In this document: positions 1-5,133 of the stretch, in pieces
How the letters are laid out: each line of letters starts with the position of its first letter
Numbering within the stretch: position 1 is the first letter of the stretch
Assembly (NCBI GenBank): GCA_027620105.1
Contig: JAQCIA010000181.1
Span: 1-5,133, forward strand
DNA from: Verrucomicrobiota bacterium
GTDB taxonomy: Bacteria > Verrucomicrobiota > Kiritimatiellia > UBA8416 > JAIOPI01
Direction of reading: 5' to 3'
DNA length: 5,133 nucleotides
Notes under the pieces: model-generated
Databases searched by the model: none
What the model was told of the DNA's origin: nothing
Seen by the model: only the letters and a program-made list of their open reading frames with translations
Position numbers and translations under genes: made by a program

Positions 1-595
<595 letters not shown>

Positions 596-603
<8 letters not shown>

Positions 604-2047
604 TGCAACCGGTTTCATGAAGATCAATCGGCAGGCCGTGCCCTATCGCCCGGCCCTCGAGCGCATTCACGACTCGAAGGAAGTCCTCACCAAACCCACC
701 GAGGAACACCTACGCCTGCAGGGTTCACGCTGCATGGACTGTGGCGTTCCCTTCTGCCAGTCCGGCACGGGTTGCCCGGTCTACAACCTCATTCCCGAAT
801 GGAACGACCTGGTGCATCAGGGTCGCTGGCACGACGCCCTCGACCGCCTGCACCGCACCAACAACTTCCCGGAATTCACGGGCCGGGTCTGCCCCGCCCC
901 CTGCGAAGGCGCCTGCGTCTTGGGCATCACCTCGCCCCCCGTGACCATCAAGAACATCGAGAACGCCATCATCGACCGCGGCTTTGAAAACGGCTGGGTC
1001 ATTCCACGCCCGCCACCCATCCGCACCGGCAAGACCGTCGCCATCATTGGCTCCGGTCCCGCCGGCCTCGCCGCCGCCCAGCAATTGAACAAGCCCGGAC
1101 ACCTGGTCACCGTCTACGAACGCGCGGATCGCATCGGCGGTCTCCTCATGTACGGCATTCCGAACATGAAACTCGACAAGGCCACCGTCCAGCGCCGCAT
1201 CGACACCCTCATCGCCGAAGGCGTGCGCTTCGTCACCAACGCGGATGTCGGCCGCACCGTGGATCCCAAACAACTGCGGCGTGAACACGATGCCGTGATC
1301 TTCTGCACCGGCGCCACACAGCCGCGCGACCTGGACATACCCGGCCGCCAGCTCAAGGGCGTGCACTTCGCCATGGAGTTTCTCACCGCGAACACGAAGA
1401 GCCTACTGGCCGGTGAAAGCAGCCCGATCTCGGCCACGGGCAAGCATGTCATCGTGATCGGCGGCGGCGACACCGGCACCGACTGCATCGGCACATCCAT
1501 GCGCCACGGCTGCAAGTCGCTGGTGAACTTTGAACTGATGCCCCGCCCCCCAGACCAGCGCGCCCCCGACAATCCCTGGCCGGAATGGCCGAGGATTTTC
1601 CGCGTGGACTACGGCCACGAGGAAGTCGCCGCAAAGTTTGGCAAGGATCCGCGCACCTACGCGATTCGCACCACGGAATTCGTGGACGATGGCAAAGGGA
1701 ACCTGGCTGGCGTGAAAACCTTGAACGTCGAATGGTTCCGCAAGGACGGCCGCTGGGACATGCGTGATGTCGCCGGTAGCGAAAAGACCTGGCCCGCGCA
1801 GATTGTCATGCTCTCCATGGGCTTCCTCGGCCCCGAGCATTATGTCTCCGACGCCCTGGGCATTGCCTACGATCCGCGCAGCAATTACAAGGCGGACCAC
1901 GGCCGCTTTGCCACGTCCATCCCCGGCGTCTTTGCCGCCGGCGATTGCCGCCGCGGCCAGTCCCTCGTCGTCTGGGCTATCAACGAAGGCCGCGGCGCCG
2001 CCCGCGAATGCGACCGCTACCTCGTCGGCGCAACCGATCTGCCCTAG
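596..2047 (+). CDS. gltD: Glutamate synthase small (beta) subunit, NAD(P)H-dependent
   Basis: This 483-residue protein is the usual length for GltD. It oxidises NAD(P)H on FAD and passes electrons through Fe-S clusters to the large subunit in the cytoplasm. The N-terminal cysteine-rich domain has C46, C49, C54 and C60 (CMDCGVPFCQSGTGCP) and a second group C99, C103, C107 (VCPAPCEGAC). The FAD-binding Rossmann motif is GSGPAG at 152-157, followed by YERADRIGGLLMYGIPNMKL. The NAD(P)H-binding motif is GGGDTG at 289-294. The C-terminal FAD motif FAAGDCRRGQSLVVWAINEG lies at 446-465. The C54-C60 spacing (CQSGTGCP) is longer than in enterobacterial GltD and resembles the form seen in cyanobacterial, actinobacterial and eukaryotic NADH-GOGAT, so the cofactor (NADH or NADPH) cannot be read from this alone. 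The GTG start is set by the Shine-Dalgarno at 582-589. It overlaps gltB by 8 nt in a different frame. A small oddity is the Pro in LNKPGH of the first Rossmann helix, where homologues usually have Ala. Confidence 0.97.
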
Positions 2048-2068
2048 TTGCGCACACATTCCTGGACC

Positions 2069-2106
2069 ACCCACCTGGCGCGCGAGCGTCCCGCGCGCTA
2101 CCCACC
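2069..2106. repeat. GC-rich hairpin bounded by ACCCACC direct repeats, downstream of gltD
   Basis: Arms GCGCGCG (2078-2084) and CGCGCGC (2092-2098) form a perfect 7-bp stem around a 7-nt loop AGCGTCC; one G-T and one T-A pair can extend it to 9 bp. The unit is bracketed by identical ACCCACC copies at 2069-2075 and 2100-2106. It begins about 20 nt after the gltD stop. No T-run follows, so it is not a canonical intrinsic terminator; it could stabilise the gltBD mRNA 3' end, act as an atypical terminator, or be one copy of a REP-like dispersed palindrome. Structure is seen directly; function is inference. Confidence 0.45.
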
Positions 2107-2202
2107 GTCCTGTCAGTAGACACCATCGCGCGTGACGCCCGACCATTTTCTGTGTAAGCATATCCTCGCGGACCGAGAATCACCCTTCAGCGGAGCCGGA
2201 CC

Positions 2203-2745
2203 ATGGACGACCTATTTGGCGAGATCATTAAACGCATCGGCGAGGACCCCGCCCGTGAAGGGCTCGCCAATACCCCGGAACGCGCCGCCAAGGCCTTCGA
2301 GTACCTGACCCGTGGCTACAAACAGAATGTCACGGAAGTCATCAACGGCGCATTATTCGAAACCGATAGTGACGAAATGGTGATCGTCAAGGACATCGAG
2401 CTCTACTCCCTCTGCGAACACCACCTCCTGCCCTTCTTCGGTAAATGCCACGTCGGCTACATCCCCAATGGAAAAATCATCGGCCTGTCCAAGATCGCCC
2501 GCATCGTGGACGTCTTCGCCCGCCGCTTGCAGGTTCAGGAAAACCTGACCCAGCAGATCGCCCGCAGCCTGATGGATCAAATCGGCGCGCACGGCGTGGG
2601 CGTGGTGATCGAAGCCCGCCATCTCTGCATGATGATGCGCGGCGTGGAAAAGCAGAACTCCGTGATGAAAACGTCCGCCATGCTGGGCACCTTCCGCTCG
2701 AGCATCAACACCCGCTCGGAATTCCTGACCCTGATCACCAGCTGA
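2203..2745 (+). CDS. folE: GTP cyclohydrolase I (FolE, type IA)
   Basis: FolE converts GTP to 7,8-dihydroneopterin triphosphate and formate. This is the first committed step towards tetrahydrofolate and also feeds pterin and queuosine pathways; the enzyme is a cytoplasmic homodecamer. The 180-residue protein is the compact bacterial form, lacking the N-terminal extension of the E. coli enzyme, and starts MDDLFGEIIKRIGEDPAREG followed by NTPERAAKAFEYLTRGY. Zinc ligands C71 and H74 lie in SLCEHHLLPFFG, and C142 in RHLCMMMRGVEKQNS. H73 and H140 are the catalytic histidines; the 71-residue spacing between the two cysteines matches the E. coli enzyme. The signature GKIIGLSKIARIVDVFARRLQVQE (read in two parts, 90-100 and 101-113) is intact, and the C-terminus TRSEFLTLI is typical. 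GGAG at 2192-2195 sits 7 nt before the ATG. The 155-nt gap from gltD with an intervening hairpin suggests its own transcription unit. It converges on the protease gene with only 22 nt between stop codons. Confidence 0.97.
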   Translation: MDDLFGEIIKRIGEDPAREGLANTPERAAKAFEYLTRGYKQNVTEVINGALFETDSDEMVIVKDIELYSLCEHHLLPFFGKCHVGYIPNGKIIGLSKIARIVDVFARRLQVQENLTQQIARSLMDQIGAHGVGVVIEARHLCMMMRGVEKQNSVMKTSAMLGTFRSSINTRSEFLTLITS

Positions 2746-2767
2746 CCGAATCTGCAGACGCGCTTCC

Positions 2768-3478
2768 TCAGACCAGCGCGCTCAGCAACCGCCTGGCCAG
2801 CCGATTCATCTTGTCCAGTTCCGGGAATTGCTTTTCCAGCACCCGAAATGCCCGCGGATGATGCAACAACCGCGTGCCGCGCCGCTCTCCCGGCACCACC
2901 GCATGCAGCATTTCGTGGAAGACAATATACCGCACAAACGCCGCCGGCACGCGCACGTCATCCAGCAACGGATGCACCCGCACGGTACGCGTTGTGGCAT
3001 CCCATGAGCCGTAGCGAATCGAACGTCCACCGCCCCAGCGCAAACGACGGCGCCGTGGTCGTGAACGGCCCCACCCCACCCGACACTTCACCCGCCCATT
3101 GAAGAACGTGTCGTTCACTTCCTTGGCAATGGTCGCCAGATCCCAGACGCGCCCGCACGATTCAAGCGGTGGAATACGCTGCGCCTTGCCCCGCTCAACA
3201 TGCCTGGCCCGCGCGAACGCCGATACCACGCTCCAATCCGTCCGTTTGCGCGTCTGGAGATAGCGCCGCAGCGCCTGGATCACGTCATCCGGCGCGCTGA
3301 GAAACATCTCCTGCAACCGCAACACCGCCCGCCCCCGCGACACAAACCGCACCGACGCCAGGCTCACACGGTTCTGCGTCATCACCAGCTGCAACCCGCC
3401 ATCCAGCCCCTCACCAAGTAGGCAGGACAGTTCCGCTTCGGTCCGCATCGTTAACAAGGAAAGTTCTGCCGTAATCAC
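2768..3478 (-). CDS. SprT-like zinc metalloprotease domain protein
   Basis: A 236-residue protein with a C-terminal SprT-like domain. The zinc site is HEMLH (H188, E189, H192) in VRYIVFHEMLHAVV, and the third ligand is probably H207 in LLHHPRAFRVLEKQFPE. The family pattern is complete: an ATIAKEVNDTFFNGRV helix (115-130), an Arg-rich basic loop (138-147), a strand IRYGSWD (154-160), then TRTVRVHPLLDD (163-174) before the active-site helix. The N-terminal half, including GRAVLRLQEMFLSAPDDVIQALRRYLQ (in two parts, 49-61 and 62-75), resembles the leader region of stand-alone bacterial SprT-like proteins. There is no signal peptide or membrane segment, so a cytoplasmic location is expected. The start is GTG at 3478, the most upstream start after an in-frame stop; ATG at codon 11 (3446-3448) is a plausible alternative, and neither has a clear Shine-Dalgarno. 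The eukaryotic relative Spartan degrades DNA-protein crosslinks, but the substrate of these bacterial forms is not established. It lies 9 nt downstream of an antitoxin-like frame on the same strand. Confidence 0.85.
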   Translation of the reverse strand: MITAELSLLTMRTEAELSCLLGEGLDGGLQLVMTQNRVSLASVRFVSRGRAVLRLQEMFLSAPDDVIQALRRYLQTRKRTDWSVVSAFARARHVERGKAQRIPPLESCGRVWDLATIAKEVNDTFFNGRVKCRVGWGRSRPRRRRLRWGGGRSIRYGSWDATTRTVRVHPLLDDVRVPAAFVRYIVFHEMLHAVVPGERRGTRLLHHPRAFRVLEKQFPELDKMNRLARRLLSALV

Positions 3479-3487
3479 AGGATCAGT

Positions 3488-3727
3488 TCACGCCGTTTCA
3501 TGCAACACAGTCGAGAACTGCATGGCGTTGCGACCAGCGACAACTGCCTGCCTGGCAAACCCCTTCGCGCGTGTATCCACCGTCCGGCGTCCATATCGCA
3601 GACGCTGAACGCGCGACGCGGCGCCTTGCTCCGGTTGACATCGGACGCGTGCAGGACGCTGCTCGATCAGCGGCTTCGGAATCCGAACTTCTCGCGAATT
3701 TCCGATTGCGATCAATGCCGTCTTCAT
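3488..3727 (-). pseudogene. MazE/AbrB-family antitoxin, diverged or decaying, toxin absent
   Basis: The first 23 residues are a clear match in style to the N-terminus of MazE-like swapped-hairpin antitoxins: MKTALIAIGNS followed by REVRIPKPLIEQ, where the family consensus is IGNSRGVRIPKPLIEQ. Position 13 is Glu where Gly is nearly always found. After residue 23 the expected second half of the beta-barrel (Val-Glu-Leu and Leu-Val-Ile-Arg-type strands) is not recognisable; QPEQGAASRVQRLR (about 31-44) sits where those strands belong but lacks their hydrophobic pattern. The C-terminal part GFARQAVVAGRNAM resembles the family's Phe-x-x-Met-Ala-x-x-Gly-Asp-Asp helix, and the frame ends at residue 79 where homologues continue with a Trp-Asp-Glu-rich tail. 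The nucleotide run GAAGGGG at about 3562-3556 (minus strand) could be a frameshift point. No mazF-like gene follows; the protease gene begins 9 nt after the stop. I read this as a relic of a toxin-antitoxin locus. A functional, divergent solo antitoxin or regulator of 79 residues is the alternative. Confidence 0.5.
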
Positions 3728-3735
3728 GCTTACAG

Positions 3736-3762
3736 CGTCTACACATTGTGGATGCGCGTCAA
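3736..3762 (-). promoter_or_regulatory. Possible promoter/operator of the antitoxin-like frame
   Basis: On the minus strand TTGACG (3762-3757) is a good -35 candidate, followed after 15 nt by TAGACG (3741-3736), a weak -10. A short dyad CACAATGTG (3750-3742) occupies the spacer, as autoregulatory operators of toxin-antitoxin loci often do. The ATG at 3727 would be almost leaderless, which fits the absence of a Shine-Dalgarno. The 15-nt spacer is short, so this is tentative. If active it would also read into the downstream protease gene. Confidence 0.25.
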
Positions 3763-3807
3763 GACCGGCTCCGGTGCTCGGAACTCACGCAATTGTCATC
3801 TTTTTGA

Positions 3808-3819
3808 AACAACGTTGTT
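3808..3819. promoter_or_regulatory. Perfect 12-bp palindrome AACAACGTTGTT
   Basis: Two 6-bp arms AACAAC and GTTGTT abut with no spacer, the shape of a site for a dimeric DNA-binding protein. It overlaps a TTGAAA (3804-3809) that could be a -35 element. It lies about 250 nt upstream of sdhC and about 80 nt upstream (minus strand) of the antitoxin-like start, so it could serve either direction. Symmetry is seen; operator function is inferred. Confidence 0.3.
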
Positions 3820-3875
3820 CGCGGAATTCGATTTCCCTCCGTCATGCTGCGCCGATGCTGCCCTGTAACCGTCTT

Positions 3876-3905
3876 TTGATACAACGCGACCGGGAGTGAT
3901 ACAGG
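3876..3905 (+). promoter_or_regulatory. Candidate sdh promoter with phased TGATACA direct repeats
   Basis: TTGATA at 3876-3881 is a 5-of-6 match to a -35 box. GATACA (3898-3903, 16-nt spacer) or TACAGG (3900-3905, 18-nt spacer) could be a -10, each weak at 3 of 6. The same sequence contains TGATACA twice, at 3877-3883 and 3897-3903, exactly 20 bp apart, close to two helical turns. This would place an activator or repressor dimer on one face of the DNA over the promoter core. It would give sdhC a leader of about 160 nt. Confidence 0.3.
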
Positions 3906-3953
3906 GACGTTTTCCTCATGCCACGCGCTTTTCCCCCAACATCCTCCTGATCA

Positions 3954-3970
3954 TGCCGGCACCGCCGGCA
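3954..3970 (+). other. Short perfect hairpin in the sdh leader
   Basis: TGCCGGC (3954-3960) and GCCGGCA (3964-3970) pair perfectly across a 3-nt loop ACC. There is no T-run after it, so it is not an intrinsic terminator. It would fold in the 5' leader of the sdh mRNA if transcription starts upstream. Its role is unknown. Confidence 0.35.
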
Positions 3971-4028
3971 AACGCCCGCCTGAATTGCACCGCAAATTCC
4001 GTTGAAACTGCGCGCCCGAGCCGATACG

Positions 4029-4051
4029 CTTCGATTCACTGCGCATCGAAG
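4029..4051 (+). other. Inverted repeat immediately before the sdhC ribosome-binding site
   Basis: CTTCGAT (4029-4035) and ATCGAAG (4045-4051) form a perfect 7-bp stem with a 9-nt loop. The stem ends 6 nt before the AAAGG Shine-Dalgarno (4058-4062). It leaves the ribosome-binding site free but could position it, shield the mRNA 5' end, or bind a regulator as DNA. Symmetry is seen; function is inferred. Confidence 0.35.
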
Positions 4052-4068
4052 ACGAAGAAAGGCATCGT

Positions 4069-4791
4069 GTGAGCGGGTTGTGGGTATCATCCATTGGTAA
4101 GAAGTTTGTTTCGGCCATCACCGGATTGGGAATGGTGCTGTTCGTCATCATTCACCTGATCGGGAACTTCACGCTCTTCATCGGTTCAGAAGCGTTCAAT
4201 GGCTACACCTACTTTCTCGAACACCTGATGCATGGGGCCTTCGTCTACATCGCCGAAACCGGATTGCTTCTGTTCTTTCTCTCGCACATCGTCGCCGGCA
4301 TCTCCGTATCCCTGCGGAAAGGGCGCGCCAGGGACGTGGGCTACGAAGTCGTGGGCAACGCCGGCGGCCCCAGCCAGAAGAGCACCGCTTCCCTCTCCAT
4401 GATCCTCTCCGGCATCGCCCTGCTCATTTTCGTGGTGGTGCACCTCTTTCACTTCAAGTTTGGCCCCGGCGAAGCCGAAGGCTACATCACCGTGGTCGAT
4501 GGCACCCAGGTCCGTGACCTGTACCGCCTCGTGATTGAAGAATTCAACAAGCCCGTGCCCACCTTCTCCTATGTCGCGTTCATGCTGTTTCTGGGCCTCC
4601 ACTTGCGGCACGGCATTGCCAGCGCATTTCATTCTCTCGGCGTCGCCTCCCCGCGCCTCACGCCCGTCCTGCGCGCCGCCGGCGTCCTGCTGGCCGTCCT
4701 GCTGGCCGTCGGTTTTCTGTTCCTCCCCCTCTACATCTACGCCTTTGTCGAACCGACCGCAGGGATCATCGCCGGGGAGCTGACCGTATGA
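4069..4791 (+). CDS. sdhC: Succinate dehydrogenase/fumarate reductase cytochrome b (dihaem, B-type) membrane anchor
   Basis: This 240-residue integral membrane protein anchors the SdhAB dimer in the cytoplasmic membrane and passes electrons through two b haems to quinone. Five hydrophobic segments are visible at about 14-36, 60-82, 108-129, 165-185 and 201-226, the layout of the single-subunit B-type anchor of Wolinella FrdC and Bacillus SdhC, as opposed to the SdhC plus SdhD pair of E. coli. Four histidines in the first four segments fit the axial ligands: H29 (VIIHLIGN), H73 (LSHIVAGI), H125 (VVVHLFHFKFG) and H178 (LGLHLRHG). By family analogy H29/H125 and H73/H178 serve the two haems. The residue two before the fourth ligand is Gly176, so the Glu of Wolinella's proton pathway appears absent; E51 is 22 residues after the first ligand, the offset of the Wolinella quinone-site Glu. 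The GTG start has AAAGG at 4058-4062, 6 nt upstream; GTG 4067 is out of frame. It overlaps sdhA by 4 nt. Confidence 0.93.
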   Translation: MSGLWVSSIGKKFVSAITGLGMVLFVIIHLIGNFTLFIGSEAFNGYTYFLEHLMHGAFVYIAETGLLLFFLSHIVAGISVSLRKGRARDVGYEVVGNAGGPSQKSTASLSMILSGIALLIFVVVHLFHFKFGPGEAEGYITVVDGTQVRDLYRLVIEEFNKPVPTFSYVAFMLFLGLHLRHGIASAFHSLGVASPRLTPVLRAAGVLLAVLLAVGFLFLPLYIYAFVEPTAGIIAGELTV

Positions 4792-5133
4792 CCGCCTCCG
4801 CCGCCAGCCTCAACGCCGGCATACCCGACGGCCCCCTCGAGCAGAAGTGGGATCTGTTCAAACAGCAGGCCCGCCTGGTTGCACCTGCCAACCGTCGCAA
4901 GTACACCGTGCTGGTCGTCGGCACCGGACTCGCCGGAGCCTCCGCCGCGGCCTCGCTCGCGGAAATGGGCTACGTCGTAAAATCCTTCTGCATCTCCGAT
5001 TCGCCGCGGCGTGCCCACAGCATCGCCGCCCAGGGTGGCATCAACGCGGCTAAGAATTATCAGAACGACGGCGACAGCGTCTGGCGCCTCTTCTATGACA
5101 CCATCAAGGGCGGCGATTTCCGGTCTCGCGAGG
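4788..5133 (+). CDS. sdhA: Succinate dehydrogenase/fumarate reductase flavoprotein subunit, N-terminal fragment
   Basis: The first 115 residues of SdhA; the gene runs off the right edge. SdhA oxidises succinate to fumarate on covalently bound FAD on the cytoplasmic face of the membrane (or does the reverse in fumarate reductase mode). Visible are an N-terminal extension of about 38 residues with EQKWDLFKQQARLVAPANRRK, then the FAD Rossmann motif in YTVLVVGTGLAGASAAASLAE (GTGLAG at 45-50), then RRAHSIAAQGGINAAKN, in which H77 is the expected site of covalent FAD attachment. YQNDGDSVWRLFYDTIKGGD (91-110) is typical of the Bacteroidota/Acidobacteriota-style SdhA that pairs with a B-type anchor. 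The ATG shares ATGA with the sdhC stop (4788-4791), and GGGGAG at 4774-4779 lies 8 nt upstream, so the two are co-translated. The sequence does not say whether the physiological direction is succinate oxidation or fumarate reduction. The iron-sulfur subunit gene sdhB is expected downstream. Confidence 0.95.
   Translation, partial: MTASAASLNAGIPDGPLEQKWDLFKQQARLVAPANRRKYTVLVVGTGLAGASAAASLAEMGYVVKSFCISDSPRRAHSIAAQGGINAAKNYQNDGDSVWRLFYDTIKGGDFRSRE

Larger units (their letters stand above)
3728..4068. other. Non-coding stretch between the antitoxin relic and sdhC
   Basis: About 340 nt with no convincing gene on either strand. Reading frames here are short, arginine- or cysteine-rich in composition, lack Shine-Dalgarno sequences and match no family I recognise. 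The base composition looks less GC-rich than the neighbouring genes. It holds divergent regulatory space: the presumed antitoxin/protease promoter leftward and the sdhCAB leader rightward, with a 12-bp palindrome (3808-3819), phased TGATACA repeats (3877-3903), and two perfect hairpins (3954-3970 and 4029-4051), each listed separately. I see no tRNA, no insertion sequence ends and no CRISPR repeats. Confidence 0.6.

Noticed and set aside
725..1366. A 213-codon open frame on the minus strand inside gltD
   Set aside because: It lies entirely opposite a well-conserved gene with all GltD motifs. Its composition (Ala/Gly/Asp/Val rich) is what GC-rich antisense frames give, and no family is recognisable.
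1403..2161. A 252-codon open frame on the minus strand over the end of gltD and the following gap
   Set aside because: Mostly antisense to gltD; low-complexity Ala/Gly composition, no recognisable domain, and it crosses the hairpin element. Considered an artefact of GC-rich codon use.
2132..2164. A possible folE promoter: GTGACG, 17 nt, then TAAGCA or the nearby CATATC
   Set aside because: The -35 match is 4 of 6 but the -10 matches are only 2-3 of 6, no better than expected by chance in a 155-nt gap. folE probably has a promoter in this gap, but I cannot place it.
2759..2780. Inverted repeat CGCGCT/AGCGCG between the convergent folE and protease genes
   Set aside because: Only 6 bp with a 10-nt loop and no T-run on either strand, and it overlaps the protease stop codon. 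Too weak to call a bidirectional terminator.
3764..3775. ACCGG-CT-CCGGT dyad just upstream (minus strand) of the antitoxin-like promoter
   Set aside because: Arms of only 5 bp in GC-rich DNA are common by chance; there is no independent support for operator function.
3500..3868. A 122-codon open frame on the plus strand opposite the antitoxin relic
   Set aside because: No recognisable domain, no Shine-Dalgarno, odd Cys/Arg/Ser-rich composition. The opposite strand has a specific match to the MazE/AbrB N-terminus, which explains this region better.
3842..4090. An 82-codon minus-strand frame overlapping the sdhC start
   Set aside because: Overlaps the sdh leader and the first codons of sdhC, is Arg/Ser/Cys rich and resembles nothing known.

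Overview
The window is a GC-rich bacterial chromosomal segment that carries mostly housekeeping metabolism. By eye the coding regions strongly favour G or C at third positions, while the non-coding stretch at 3479-4068 looks more AT-rich. The gene content suggests a Gram-negative-type bacterium outside the classical Proteobacteria: a single-subunit dihaem (B-type) succinate dehydrogenase membrane anchor directly before the flavoprotein gene, a GltD of the type with long cysteine spacing, and a stand-alone SprT-like protease. Lineages such as the PVC group, Hydrogenedentota, Acidobacteriota or relatives would fit. This is inference from gene style, and no ribosomal or phylogenetic marker is present.

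Layout. (1) Positions 1-2047 (+): the 3' end of gltB (glutamate synthase large subunit, GXGXG domain) overlaps the complete gltD (small subunit) by 8 nt; together they form the glutamate-forming half of ammonium assimilation. (2) Positions 2048-2202: a non-coding gap with a compact GC-rich hairpin flanked by ACCCACC direct repeats. (3) Positions 2203-2745 (+): folE, GTP cyclohydrolase I, complete with all zinc and catalytic residues. (4) Positions 2768-3478 (-): a SprT-like HExxH metalloprotease gene that converges on folE. (5) Positions 3488-3727 (-): a diverged or decaying MazE/AbrB-family antitoxin reading frame directly upstream of the protease gene on the same strand, with no toxin gene next to it. 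(6) Positions 3728-4068: a stretch with no convincing gene, holding several short symmetric elements and the likely leader of the sdh operon. (7) Positions 4069-5133 (+): sdhC (dihaem cytochrome b) overlaps the 5' part of sdhA by 4 nt (ATGA); sdhB is expected just outside the window.

How the genes work together: gltBD (nitrogen assimilation) and sdhCA (TCA cycle and respiratory chain) are both central metabolism but are separate transcription units. folE stands alone as the first step of tetrahydrofolate, pterin or queuosine precursor synthesis. The accessory-looking part is the block at about 2768-4068, with the protease, the antitoxin relic and the regulatory-looking leader. No strong evidence of a new multi-gene system is visible. 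The items most worth a second look are the antitoxin relic abutting the protease, the 20-bp-phased TGATACA repeats before sdhC, and the GC-rich hairpin element after gltD.
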